Position numbers and translations under genes: made by a program
Assembly: GCF_015674855.1 (NCBI RefSeq)
Contig: NZ_JADMLG010000001.1
Span: forward strand, 186,001 to 250,000
DNA: 64,000 nt
DNA from: Nocardia bovistercoris
GTDB lineage: Bacteria > Actinomycetota > Actinomycetes > Mycobacteriales > Mycobacteriaceae
Direction of reading: 5' to 3'
The notes under the pieces: model-generated
Databases searched by the model: none
What the model saw: the letters and a program-made list of their open reading frames with translations, nothing else
Told to the model about the DNA's origin: nothing
Part shown: piece after piece, positions 39,980-50,850 of the stretch
Layout: every line of letters begins with the position of its first letter
Numbering within the stretch: position 1 is the stretch's first letter

Positions 39980-40802
39980 GCGATGGCGCGCGACGGCCGA
40001 CCGGCTGCGCGGATTCTCCAGTCACCTGCTGCTCGCGGGCACGGCGCTGCTGTGCGTCTTCCCGATCTACTGGCTCTTCGCGACCTCGCTGCGCAGGCCG
40101 TCGGACGTGATGTCGCTCTCGCCGATTCCGTGGCCGCTCTCGGTGGACAACTACGTCGACGCCGCGCACAAGGTCGACGTGGTCCAGCTGATCCTGAACA
40201 CCTTCCTGGTCGCGATCCTGTCGGCCTCGGCGCAGTTGCTCATCGCGCTGCTGGCCTCCTACGCCTTCGCGATGTACACCTTCCCGCTGCAGCGGCTGCT
40301 CTACCTGGCGTTCGTCGGCATCTGGCTGGTGCCGTTCCAGGTCACCATGCTGCCGAACTACGTGCTGCTCAATCAGCTCGGCCTCATCGACACGCTCATC
40401 GGCGTCGTACTGCCGACCCTGTGCTCGGCGCTGGCGGTGCTGCTGCTGCGCCAGCACATGTCGGCCTTCCCGAAGGAACTCGTCGCGGCCGCCAAGATCG
40501 ACGGCCGGTCCTCGTGGTCGATCCTGTGGACGGTGGTCGTGCCGAATCTGCGGCCCGCGCTGGCCGCCCTCGGCATCCTGCTGTTCATCAACTCGTGGAA
40601 CGAATACTTCTGGCCCGCCGTGGTGATGCGCCGCTCCAACGGCGTACTGCAACTCGGGCTGCGCAGTTTCATGGGCGCCGAAGGCGAGCAGTGGGGTCCC
40701 ATGATGGCGGTGGCGGGTCTGGCCTGCCTGCCGGTGCTGGTGATGTACCTGCTGCTGCAACGGCACATCGTGAACGCGTTCGTACGCTCGGGACTGAAGT
40801 GA
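39969..40802 (+). CDS. ABC uptake permease, UgpE-like
   Basis: Second permease, 277 residues, six predicted helices. The opening LLAGTALLCVFPIYWLFATSLR and the EAA loop PKELVAAAKIDGRSSWSILWTVVVPNLRP are typical of MalG/UgpE partners. It overlaps the preceding permease by 11 bp and ends the operon. The convergent LysR gene ends 13 bp further on. Confidence 0.92.
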   Translation: MTIERWRATADRLRGFSSHLLLAGTALLCVFPIYWLFATSLRRPSDVMSLSPIPWPLSVDNYVDAAHKVDVVQLILNTFLVAILSASAQLLIALLASYAFAMYTFPLQRLLYLAFVGIWLVPFQVTMLPNYVLLNQLGLIDTLIGVVLPTLCSALAVLLLRQHMSAFPKELVAAAKIDGRSSWSILWTVVVPNLRPALAALGILLFINSWNEYFWPAVVMRRSNGVLQLGLRSFMGAEGEQWGPMMAVAGLACLPVLVMYLLLQRHIVNAFVRSGLK

Positions 40803-40815
40803 GCGGTCGAACCGT

Positions 40816-41883
40816 TCAGACCGCGGTGTTCATGCGCGGTTCGACCGCGGTGTTCATGCGCGGTTCGACCGCGGTGCCCATGCGCGGTTCGACCGCGGTG
40901 CCCATGCGCGGTTCGACCGCGGTGCCCATGCGCGGTTCGACCGCGGTGCCCATGCGCGGTTCGACCGCGGCACCGGTAGCCGGTGCGCCGTCCATCGTCT
41001 CGACGCAATCGAGGAAGAGTTCGACAGCGGGATTGGTCTCCTCGGTCCGCCACACCGCGAACAGATCCAGCGTCGGCACCGGATCGAGGAGTTTCACCGC
41101 GACCGCCGCGCTGTCGGGTCCGCCCAACTGCATGGACTTGGCGCGCGGCAGCGAGGCGAAGCCGACGAACGGGCGCACGGAGACCATGTGCATGGTCGCG
41201 CCCGGATCGTCGGCGGTCTGCGCCACGTCCAGGCTGATCCGGTTGTCGGCGGCGGCGCGGAAGATGGAGTCGTACATGGCCGGACACTGCTCACGGGCGA
41301 ACAGCACACAGCGCTGATCGGCGAGTTCGGCGAAGCGAACGCCTGACCGGCCCGCCCAGTGGTGCCCGCGCCCGACCACCGCCACCAGCGGAACGCGTTC
41401 GAGGAGTTTGCGATACCGGAATTCGGCGGTGGTGGGATGCCCGTACACGAGTCCGATGTCGAGGGCGCCATCGCGCAGCGCCGCGAGCTGCGGACCGGTG
41501 CGTTTCTCCCACAGCGAGACCACGACGTCGGGATGCTCGGCGGCCATCCTGGCCAGCACGTCGGGCAGGACATGTCGGCTGGCGGGCAGGTTGTATCCGA
41601 TGTCGAGCGACCCGGACCGGCCCGCGGCCGCGGCCTTGGCGACCTCGGCGGCCCGATCCATCTGGGCAACGATCATTCTGGCCTGATTCTCGAATTCCCG
41701 CCCCGCCGCCGTCAATCGCACCTCGTGCGAATTGCGCGCCACCAGTTGCACATCGAGCGACCGCTCGAGTTTCTGGAGTTGGGCGCTCAGACTGGGCTGG
41801 GTGAGATGTAGTCGCTGTGCGGCGCGACCGAAATGTAGTTCCTCCGCGAGCGCGAGGAACGAAATCAAATGCCGGAGCTCCAT
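40816..41883 (-). CDS. LysR-family regulator with C-terminal octapeptide repeats
   Basis: A LysR-type regulator of 355 residues. The N-terminal helix-turn-helix is MELRHLISFLALAEELHFGRAAQRLHLTQPSLSAQLQKLERSL (1-43), followed by the linker helix and a two-lobed effector domain ending near LFLDCVETMDGAP (about 300). The family normally ends there. This protein adds about 55 residues built from the octapeptide VEPRMGTA or VEPRMNTA. ATG 41883 has GGAAGGAG upstream. It faces the ABC uptake operon tail-to-tail and could regulate it, but LysR targets are more often divergent. Confidence 0.9.
   Translation of the reverse strand: MELRHLISFLALAEELHFGRAAQRLHLTQPSLSAQLQKLERSLDVQLVARNSHEVRLTAAGREFENQARMIVAQMDRAAEVAKAAAAGRSGSLDIGYNLPASRHVLPDVLARMAAEHPDVVVSLWEKRTGPQLAALRDGALDIGLVYGHPTTAEFRYRKLLERVPLVAVVGRGHHWAGRSGVRFAELADQRCVLFAREQCPAMYDSIFRAAADNRISLDVAQTADDPGATMHMVSVRPFVGFASLPRAKSMQLGGPDSAAVAVKLLDPVPTLDLFAVWRTEETNPAVELFLDCVETMDGAPATGAAVEPRMGTAVEPRMGTAVEPRMGTAVEPRMGTAVEPRMNTAVEPRMNTAV
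40821..40964 (-). repeat. Six tandem 24-bp repeats coding the LysR tail
   Basis: Six full units of exactly 24 bp start at 40821, 40845, 40869, 40893, 40917 and 40941, followed by a partial unit. Units differ only by GTT or GCC in one codon pair. On the coding strand each gives one VEPRMNTA or VEPRMGTA octapeptide. Near-perfect identity means recent expansion and probably variable copy number. Confidence 0.95.
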
Positions 41884-41908
41884 ACCGACTCCTTCCCGGT
41901 ACTCGCCA

Positions 41909-41930
41909 CGGTAATGCGGCCGCGTAACCG
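41909..41930. promoter_or_regulatory. Candidate LysR autoregulatory site
   Basis: A 22-bp interrupted palindrome running from CGGTAA to TAACCG around a GCGGCCGC core, symmetric at about 18 of 22 positions. It lies 26-47 bp before the LysR start codon, where such regulators commonly bind their own promoter. Confidence 0.45.
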
Positions 41931-41988
41931 GGAATGAATCAAGCGGTAACGAGCGAGACCGATTGGGTGGCCGAGCGGTTGCCGGAAA

Positions 41989-42222
41989 TCAGGAGAATTT
42001 GATCTCGAGCCCGATACCCAGAATGGCGATGAGCCAAACCACGCCGGTGAACACCGTGATGCGATCGAGATTCTTCTCCACGACGGTGGAGCCCGACAAA
42101 CTCGATTGCACACCGCCACCGAAAAGGCTGGACAGACCTCCGCCCTTGGCGCGGTGCAACAGCACCAACAGCACCAGCAGCAGGCTGGTGATGATCAGGA
42201 GGATATCCAGGAACATCCGCAT
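41989..42222 (-). CDS. secG: SecG preprotein translocase subunit
   Basis: Small membrane protein of 77 residues that stabilises the SecYEG channel. Two helices (FLDILLIITSLLLVLLVLL and ITVFTGVVWLIAILGIGL) flank the family loop HRAKGGGLSSLFGGGVQSSLSGSTVVEKNLDRIT. ATG 42222 or ATG 42216 may be used. In most actinobacteria secG follows tpiA directly or after ppc; here an MFS gene and a lipoprotein gene stand between. Confidence 0.95.
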   Translation of the reverse strand: MRMFLDILLIITSLLLVLLVLLHRAKGGGLSSLFGGGVQSSLSGSTVVEKNLDRITVFTGVVWLIAILGIGLEIKFS

Positions 42223-42292
42223 GCCGCCCAGTCTATGGGGTACGGCCCGCGATCACCCAAACGGCCCCCGCCCCCGCTCACCTCCCCCGATA

Positions 42293-43915
42293 TCACCGCG
42301 GCCCACGACCGGACGGGCGATTCGGCGCGACGGCGACCAGATGGGTCACCCGGTCCGCGCCGACGGTGAAACGCGCCACTTCCCGCTCCCGCACCTGATC
42401 CTGTGCGGTCAGCCGGACCTGGTGTTGATGCATGTGCTCGGCCCACGACCGCACCACGAACGCCTCGACGAAGCGGTCGACGACACCGAGATCGCGGTAG
42501 ATCCGCCACTCCATGGCCCCGGTACGCTGCCTCGACCGCCCCACGAAGGCCATGGCCGCGAGGAACTCCTCGGTGTTCTCGGCGGGCACGTCGTAGTCGC
42601 GCAACACCATGATCGGCCCGTCCTCGGGATCGGGTTCGAACACCACCTGCGGTTCCGGCCAGAACGCCGACGGCGTCAGATCCAGTTCCTCGGCATTGTG
42701 GCGGATCGGCAGCCAAACGCTGCTCAGCGCACCGCACGCCAGCAACACCGCCGCCGTCAGCAGCGCGTGCACGGTGCCGACGGCACCCGCGACCACGCCC
42801 CACACCAGCGAACCGATCGCCTGCCCGCCCATGAACACCAGCAAGTAGACCGAAAGACCGCGAGCACGCACCCACGCGGGCAGCAGCAATTGCATGGTCG
42901 CGTTCATCGTCGACATCGCCAGCAACCACGCCAGACCCGCGCCGACCAGCAGGATCAACACCAGCGGCAGCGAGTGCAGCAATGCCGAGCCCGCCGTCGC
43001 GAGCCCGAACAGCAGCGCGGCGACGGTCAGCCGCTGGGTCGGCGTCAACGCGGCCCTGATCCTGGCCAGCGCCACCGCGCCCAGTACCGCGCCGAGGCCG
43101 AGGGCGCCGAGCATCACCCCGTACCCGGAGGCGGACAGACCGATCCCGTCGCGCGCGATCACCGGCAGCAGCGCCCACAGCGCGCTCGCGGGCGCGATGA
43201 ACAGGATCGAGCGCAGCAACACCCGCCGGATCGCAGGCGCCGCACGGATGAACCGAGTACCCGCCTGCAACGCGGCCAACGGCCGTTCGGTAGGCAGATT
43301 GCGATCGGTCGCAGGCCGACGCCAGAACATCAGGACCGCGACAATGCCGCCGAAAGACACCGCGTTCAACGCGAACACCAGCGTCGGACCCGACAGCGAA
43401 ACCAGCACCCCCGCGATCGCGGGCCCCACCGCCCGCCCCAGATTGATGTTCATACTGCCCAGCGCGGCAGCCGCGGGAATCTGCTCCCGCGCCACCAGTT
43501 CGGGCTGAACGGCCTGCCACGCGGGCGCCGTCAACGCCTGACCGCACCCGAGCAAGAACAGCAGAGTCAGCAGAACCGCCGGGGTGGTGTGCCCGGTAGC
43601 GGTGGACAACGTGAGCACCGCGGCCAACACCGCCATCGCCGACTGCGCCCCCAGCAGCAGACGACGCCGATCGACCAGATCGGCGAGCACCCCCGACGGC
43701 ACCGAAAGCAACATGACCGGAAGAGTGATGGCCGTCTGCACGAACGAAACAAGCACCGCCGCGTTCGGTTCGTCCACAAGAATCCACTGCGCACCCACGG
43801 TCTGCATCCAGGTCCCGAGATTGGAAACCAACTGAGCGACCCACAACGCACGATAAATCGGTGACCGCAGCGGCGCCCAGGTCGAAAGCGGAGCAGTCGC
43901 ATCGGCAGTGGTCAC
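42293..43915 (-). CDS. MFS exporter with C-terminal ABM-like domain (MFS_3 type)
   Basis: Transporter of 540 residues of the enterobactin-exporter-like MFS_3 family. Residues 1-410 hold about twelve helices, with LVSNLGTWMQTVGAQWIL near the start and the motif A loop SGVLADLVDRRRLLLGAQ. Residues from about 430 form a soluble alpha-beta domain (IMVLRDYDVPAENTEEFLAAMAFVGRSRQRTGAMEWRIYRD), the ABM-like tail known in this family. Substrate unknown, probably a siderophore or secondary metabolite (inference). GTG 43915 is the start. It lies between secG and tpiA, interrupting the common gene order. Confidence 0.88.
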   Translation of the reverse strand: MTTADATAPLSTWAPLRSPIYRALWVAQLVSNLGTWMQTVGAQWILVDEPNAAVLVSFVQTAITLPVMLLSVPSGVLADLVDRRRLLLGAQSAMAVLAAVLTLSTATGHTTPAVLLTLLFLLGCGQALTAPAWQAVQPELVAREQIPAAAALGSMNINLGRAVGPAIAGVLVSLSGPTLVFALNAVSFGGIVAVLMFWRRPATDRNLPTERPLAALQAGTRFIRAAPAIRRVLLRSILFIAPASALWALLPVIARDGIGLSASGYGVMLGALGLGAVLGAVALARIRAALTPTQRLTVAALLFGLATAGSALLHSLPLVLILLVGAGLAWLLAMSTMNATMQLLLPAWVRARGLSVYLLVFMGGQAIGSLVWGVVAGAVGTVHALLTAAVLLACGALSSVWLPIRHNAEELDLTPSAFWPEPQVVFEPDPEDGPIMVLRDYDVPAENTEEFLAAMAFVGRSRQRTGAMEWRIYRDLGVVDRFVEAFVVRSWAEHMHQHQVRLTAQDQVREREVARFTVGADRVTHLVAVAPNRPSGRGPR

Positions 43916-44088
43916 TCACCAGAGCATAACCCGAGCTATCCCCCGGCACCCCCTCCGAGCCCGTCGTCAACAAGCCCGAAGAGCAACGTCGCTACCACCT
44001 TCGCCCCCACCCACCCCCACCGAAAAACCCGAAAAGCGCCCCCTTCCATCCCACCCACCCCCAAGGGAGCGAGCCCGACGAGCGACGG

Positions 44089-44177
44089 TTCGCGGCCGTC
44101 TCGCGTCCCAGCGGTCGATACGATGCGACGCAGGAGCAAGTATCGACCGCTGGGACGCGAGACCGAGGGGCCGCGAA
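44089..44177. repeat. Large inverted repeat with 23-bp perfect stem
   Basis: Arms 44099-44121 and 44140-44162 are perfect 23-bp complements (TCTCGCGTCCCAGCGGTCGA plus TAC) around an 18-base loop. After a short mismatch, outer arms TTCGCGGCC (44089-44097) and GGCCGCGAA (44169-44177) pair again. RNA from either strand would form a hairpin of about 32 bp. Confidence 0.95.
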
Positions 44178-44228
44178 CCCGCGGCGACGAAGTCGACGCC
44201 AATAAACACAGCCGCAGGTAAACCATTG

Positions 44229-44390
44229 CGAAGAGCCGCGCCCGAAACCTTCCGCGTCCCAGCACACCCTCCCAACCGATCACCGAGATCCCACACCGAA
44301 GAGCCGCACCCGAAGCCCTCGCGTTCCAGCCCTACCTGCCCCCGATCACCGGTGTCCCACCCCGAAGACCCACCCCCGAAACCCCACAGA
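44229..44390. repeat. Degenerate 66-68-bp direct repeats
   Basis: Units start at 44229, 44297 and 44363, each with CGAAGA followed by CC and a CCCGAA box, and the first two share CCGATCACCG and TCCCAC blocks. The third is partial. The array ends close to the lipoprotein start. Confidence 0.75.
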
Positions 44391-44434
44391 CATCCCCCAC
44401 TCCCCCCACATACACCGTGCGTACCATCCAACCC

Positions 44435-45274
44435 ATGACCGCATCACGAGCGCGTCTCGCACCGCTACTGTTACTCGCCTGCCTGACCGCAGCAGCCTGT
44501 TCGGACTCCGACACCTCATCGACGCCCACGACGTCGCCCTCTACCGAGCCGCCCGCAGCGACCTCACCACCGACCACGGCACAACCATCCACCCCGATGG
44601 GCCACAGCTACGTCTCCACAGCGGTAACCGGCACCCCGATCCCCGGTGACACCCCACTCACCCTCGTCTTCGCCACCGACCGCCTGAGCGCCAACGCGGG
44701 CTGCAACACGCTGGCCGGAACAGTCGCTCTCGAAGGCGAGACCATGCGCGTCGGCTCCCTCACCTCCACTCTCATGGCCTGCCCGGAGCCACAGGCGAAC
44801 GCGGACGCCTGGGTGAACACCCTGCTCGCCCCCACCCCCACCTGGCGCCTCGACGGCGCAACACTCACCCTGACCACCGCCGACCGCACCGTCACCCTGT
44901 CCGACAAGCGTGCGAAGCAGAGCAAACCCATGAAGGGCACCGAATGGCTGGTGACCGGAACGAGCACCCCCGACGCCTACACCACCTCACAGGCCATCAG
45001 CGACGCGAAACCAACCCTGCGAATCGCCGAGGACGGCGCCGTCACCGGCAACGCGGGCTGCAACCGAATGTCCGGATCCGCCGACGTCGACCCGTCGGGC
45101 TCACCGGTCACCTTCCACATCGCGGTCACGCGTATGGCTTGCGCGCCAGAGGTGATGGAGGTCGAGAACGCGGTCCTGAAAGCCCTCGACGGCACCGCCA
45201 CGATCACCCTCGACGGCGACACGATGTCGTTGCGCAACCAGAACGGCGCGGGCCTGACCTTCAAGGCGAACTGA
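44435..45274 (+). CDS. Lipoprotein with two META domains
   Basis: Surface lipoprotein of 279 residues. Signal peptide with lipobox TAAAC (MTASRARLAPLLLLACLTAAAC), then a Ser/Thr/Pro-rich stalk of about 40 residues. Two META (HslJ-like) domains follow: the first has LSANAGCNTLAGTVALEGETMRVGSLTSTLMACPEP, the second AVTGNAGCNRMSGSADVDPSG and VTRMACAPEVM. Each keeps the paired cysteines that form a disulfide in this family. The role of actinobacterial META lipoproteins is unknown; HslJ is linked to novobiocin resistance and heat shock in E. coli. ATG 44435 is preferred over GTG 44417 because it fits the signal peptide. Confidence 0.88.
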   Translation: MTASRARLAPLLLLACLTAAACSDSDTSSTPTTSPSTEPPAATSPPTTAQPSTPMGHSYVSTAVTGTPIPGDTPLTLVFATDRLSANAGCNTLAGTVALEGETMRVGSLTSTLMACPEPQANADAWVNTLLAPTPTWRLDGATLTLTTADRTVTLSDKRAKQSKPMKGTEWLVTGTSTPDAYTTSQAISDAKPTLRIAEDGAVTGNAGCNRMSGSADVDPSGSPVTFHIAVTRMACAPEVMEVENAVLKALDGTATITLDGDTMSLRNQNGAGLTFKAN

Positions 45275-45289
45275 CCCCACCGACACGAA

Positions 45290-45323
45290 AAGGTCCGCGG
45301 ATCCTCAGAACCCGCGGACCTTT
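45290..45323. terminator. Bidirectional terminator between the META gene and tpiA
   Basis: Perfect 11-bp stem AAGGTCCGCGG/CCGCGGACCTT with an 11-base loop, preceded by an A-run and followed by TTT. It lies in the convergent spacer, 15 bp after the lipoprotein stop. Confidence 0.8.
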
Positions 45324-45329
45324 CGCCTT

Positions 45330-45404
45330 CGTCACCCGATCAACGCGGCGTCACCGATCAACGCGGCGTCACCCGATCAGGGCAGCGTCACCCGATCAGG
45401 GCAG
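45330..45404. repeat. Four 18-19-bp tandem repeats at the tpiA stop codon
   Basis: Units at 45330, 45349, 45367 and 45386 read CGTCACCCGATCAACGCGG or CGTCACCCGATCAGGGCAG, with one base missing in the second. The last unit contains the tpiA stop codon (45396-45398), so the array looks like duplication of the gene's end into the spacer. Confidence 0.85.
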
Positions 45405-46181
45405 CGGACCACCGGCGGCGATCGCCGACAGCGTGGCGAATTCGTCGCCCTTGAGCGACGCCCCGCCCACCAGCGCGCCGTCGATGTCGGTCTGTCCGAC
45501 CAGCTCGCCGACATTCTTGGCGTTCACCGACCCGCCGTAGAGCACCCGAACGCCCGCGGCGACCTCCGCGGAGGCCAGCTGCGCCAACTCCGCACGGATC
45601 GCGCCGCACACTTCCTGCGCGTCGGCAGGCGTGGCGACCTTGCCGGTCCCGATCGCCCAGACCGGTTCGTAGGCGATCACGATCTTCGAGATCTCCTCGG
45701 CCGACAGCCCTTTCAGCGAGCCACGCAACTGCTCGAGGTTGTACTCGACATGCGTGCCCGCCTCGCGGACGCCGAGCCCTTCGCCGATGCACACGATCGG
45801 CGTGATCTCGTGCTTCAACGCCTGCTTGGCCTTCGCCAGCACCGTCGCGTCGTCCTCGTTGTGGTACTGCCGCCGCTCGGAATGCCCGACCACCACGAAC
45901 GCGCAACCGAGCTTGGCCAGCATCGCGCCGCTGATCTCACCGGTGTAAGCGCCCGCGTCGTGCGTCGAGACATCCTGCGCGCCGTAGGTGACCAGCAGTT
46001 TGTCGCCCTCGACCAAAGTCTGCACACTGCGCAGGTCGGTGAACGGCGGGATCACCGTCACGTCGACCTTCGCGAAGTACTTCTCCGGCAACGCGAAAGC
46101 GATCTTCTGCACCAGGGCGATGGCCTCGAGGTGATTGAGGTTCATCTTCCAGTTGCCCGCGATGAGCGGTTTACGCGCCAT
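45396..46181 (-). CDS. tpiA: Triosephosphate isomerase
   Basis: Glycolytic TIM-barrel enzyme of 261 residues interconverting dihydroxyacetone phosphate and glyceraldehyde 3-phosphate. It has the substrate lysine in AGNWKMNLN (about 8-16), the catalytic histidine in [12 protein letters not shown], the catalytic glutamate in [17 protein letters not shown] and the phosphate loop [10 protein letters not shown]. The ATG is 2 bp after the pgk stop codon. It is the last gene of gap-pgk-tpiA. Confidence 0.97.
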   Translation of the reverse strand: MARKPLIAGNWKMNLNHLEAIALVQKIAFALPEKYFAKVDVTVIPPFTDLRSVQTLVEGDKLLVTYGAQDVSTHDAGAYTGEISGAMLAKLGCAFVVVGHSERRQYHNEDDATVLAKAKQALKHEITPIVCIGEGLGVREAGTHVEYNLEQLRGSLKGLSAEEISKIVIAYEPVWAIGTGKVATPADAQEVCGAIRAELAQLASAEVAAGVRVLYGGSVNAKNVGELVGQTDIDGALVGGASLKGDEFATLSAIAAGGPLP

Positions 46182-46183
46182 CG

Positions 46184-47398
<1,215 letters not shown>

Positions 47399-47401
47399 GC
47401 G

Positions 47402-48829
<1,428 letters not shown>

Positions 48830-49813
48830 TCAGGCGTCGTCGAGCAGTTCGGCGGTGACCGCGGATTCGGTATCGGGGATGCCGAGATCCTTGGCGCGCC
48901 GGTCCGCCATCGACAGCAGGCGCCGGATGCGGCCCGCCACCGCGTCCTTGGTCATCGGCGGATCGGCGAGCTGGCCGAGTTCCTCCAGCGACGCCTGCCG
49001 GTGCTGGACGCGTAGCTTGCCCGCGGCGGCCAGGTGATCGGGCACGTCCTCGCCGAGGATCTCCAGCGCGCGTTCCACCCTGGCGGCCGCGGCCACCGCG
49101 GCACGCGCCGAGCGGCGCAGGTTCGCGTCGTCGAAATTCGCCAGCCGATTTGCCGTGGCCCGCACCTCGCGTCGCATGCGACGCTCCTCCCAGGTGAGCC
49201 TGGTGTCCTGGGCGCCCATCCTGGTGAGCAGCGCGCCGATGGCCTCGCCGTCGCGCACCACGACCCGGTCGGTGCCACGCACCTCGCGCGCCTTGGCGGT
49301 GATCCCGAGCCGCCGGGCCGCGCCGACGAGCGCCAGGGCCGCCTCGGGACCGGGGCAGCTCACCTCGAGCGCCGAGGAGCGACCGGGTTCGGTGAGCGAC
49401 CCGTGCGCGAGAAACGCACCGCGCCAAGCGGCTTCGGCGTCGGCGATGCTGCCGCCGACCACCTGCGCGGGCAGCCCGCGCACCGGGCGGCCGCGCACGT
49501 CGAGCAGGCCGGTCTGGCGCGCCAGCGCCTCGCCCTCCTTCGACACCCGCACGACATACCGGGAGGTCTTGCGCAACCCGCCCGCACCGAGTACGTGCAC
49601 ATCGGATCCGTAGCCGTACAGCTCGAAGATCTCCCGGCGTAGCCGTCGTGCGATGGAACCCATATCCACCTCGGCCTCGACGATCACTCGCCCGCCGACG
49701 ATGTGCAGGCCACCCGCGAACCGCAACAAGGCGGACAACTCCGCCTTACGGGAACTCACCTGCGACACCGCGAGCCTGCTCAGCTCGTCTTTCACTTCGG
49801 CTGTCATCGCCAC
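48830..49813 (-). CDS. whiA: WhiA sporulation/cell-division regulator
   Basis: DNA-binding protein of 327 residues with a LAGLIDADG-like N-terminal domain ([50 protein letters not shown]) and a C-terminal helix-turn-helix ([32 protein letters not shown]). In Streptomyces it works with WhiB to control division genes. GTG 49813 has AGGAG 8 bases upstream; ATG 49807 is two codons later. It overlaps the end of yvcK by 10 bp in the usual rapZ-yvcK-whiA cluster. Confidence 0.96.
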   Translation of the reverse strand: MAMTAEVKDELSRLAVSQVSSRKAELSALLRFAGGLHIVGGRVIVEAEVDMGSIARRLRREIFELYGYGSDVHVLGAGGLRKTSRYVVRVSKEGEALARQTGLLDVRGRPVRGLPAQVVGGSIADAEAAWRGAFLAHGSLTEPGRSSALEVSCPGPEAALALVGAARRLGITAKAREVRGTDRVVVRDGEAIGALLTRMGAQDTRLTWEERRMRREVRATANRLANFDDANLRRSARAAVAAAARVERALEILGEDVPDHLAAAGKLRVQHRQASLEELGQLADPPMTKDAVAGRIRRLLSMADRRAKDLGIPDTESAVTAELLDDA

Positions 49814-50850
49814 GAGACGCGCTCCTTTCCACCCAACCCGGACCGCACATCCGCGCCCATGTGCCGTCCTTCGACTCGAAGCCCTGCCAATTGCGGCCGA
49901 GGTTGCCGGATCAGTTGATCCAGTGCGGCGGCAAGCTTTCCGGGGTGATGCCGGTCCGTTCCCGCTTCGGCGACTTCGGAGAAGATTACTCGTGCCCGCA
50001 ACTGTTCGGCAGCCCTGGCCACATGTTCGCGTTGTCTACCCTCCGGTACCGAGCCCGCGTCCACGAGGACATCGTCGACCACGAATTCGGGTGCGTGCTG
50101 TGACAATACGTGCAAATGCCGCTCCGCGGAGAAGCCCGCGGTCTCGCCCGGCTCCGCCGCCAGGTTCAGGACCAGCACTTTTCTCGCCCGCGTGTACACC
50201 AGCGCGTCACGGAGTTCCGGTACGAGAACATGCGGTATCACACTGGTGAACCAGGATCCCGGACCGAGTACGACCACATCGGCGTGCTCGATGGCAGAGG
50301 TCGCCTGTGGACTCGCGGGCGGATCCGACGGGATCAGTCGCACCCGGCGGACTTTACCCGGTGTCGTCGCGACGGCAACCTGTCCGCGAATGCAGCGGCT
50401 GACACGGGGGTCGGCCTCGAGGCCGGAAACATCCGCCTCGATGTCGAGTGCGATCGGCGACATCGGTAGCACGCGGCCGGTGATGCGCAACATCTTCGCG
50501 ACCTCGTCCAGCGCGGCGACCGGATCACCGAGCACTTCGGTGAGCCCGGCGACTATCAGGTTACCCACGGAATGCCCTGCGAGCGCGCCGGTTCCGCCGA
50601 AACGGTGCTGAACGGTGCGCGCCCAGACACCTTCCGGATCCTCGGCCAGCGCCGCGAGCGCCATGCGTAGATCCCCCGGCGGGATCACCCCGAGTTCGGC
50701 GCGCAGCCGCCCCGATGAGCCGCCGTCGTCGGCGACCGTGACCACGGCGCAGATCCGCGCGGTGAGCAGGCGCACCGCCGACAGCGTCGCGTACAGGCCG
50801 TGTCCGCCACCGAGCGCGACGATGGCGGGATCGGACTCCCGCCCCGTCAT
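49804..50850 (-). CDS. YvcK/CofD-like gluconeogenesis factor
   Basis: A protein of 348 residues of the YvcK (CuvA) family, a nucleotide-sugar-binding protein needed for cell-wall homeostasis on gluconeogenic carbon. Marks are [20 protein letters not shown] (about 10-29), [29 protein letters not shown] and [26 protein letters not shown]. The ATG overlaps the rapZ stop codon (ATGA) and its 3' end overlaps whiA, so the three are translationally linked. Confidence 0.94.
   Translation of the reverse strand: MTGRESDPAIVALGGGHGLYATLSAVRLLTARICAVVTVADDGGSSGRLRAELGVIPPGDLRMALAALAEDPEGVWARTVQHRFGGTGALAGHSVGNLIVAGLTEVLGDPVAALDEVAKMLRITGRVLPMSPIALDIEADVSGLEADPRVSRCIRGQVAVATTPGKVRRVRLIPSDPPASPQATSAIEHADVVVLGPGSWFTSVIPHVLVPELRDALVYTRARKVLVLNLAAEPGETAGFSAERHLHVLSQHAPEFVVDDVLVDAGSVPEGRQREHVARAAEQLRARVIFSEVAEAGTDRHHPGKLAAALDQLIRQPRPQLAGLRVEGRHMGADVRSGLGGKERVSWR

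Larger units (their letters stand above)
43916..44434. other. 519-bp repeat-rich spacer before the META lipoprotein
   Basis: No supportable gene. It has a very strong strand bias (C-rich, G-poor) on both flanks, a large inverted repeat at 44089-44177, and about 2.5 degenerate copies of a 67-bp direct repeat at 44229-44390. It contains the promoters of the divergent MFS and lipoprotein genes. Confidence 0.7.

Noticed and set aside
41960..41988. Possible tRNA-Leu/Ser D-arm (GGTGGCCGAGCGGTT)
   Set aside because: Only the D-arm resemblance is present. No acceptor, anticodon or T-arm follows, and the sequence runs straight into the 3' end of secG.
44089..44177. Ordinary intrinsic terminator
   Set aside because: There is no T-run on either side, the stem is far longer than needed, and it lies in a divergent, not convergent, spacer.
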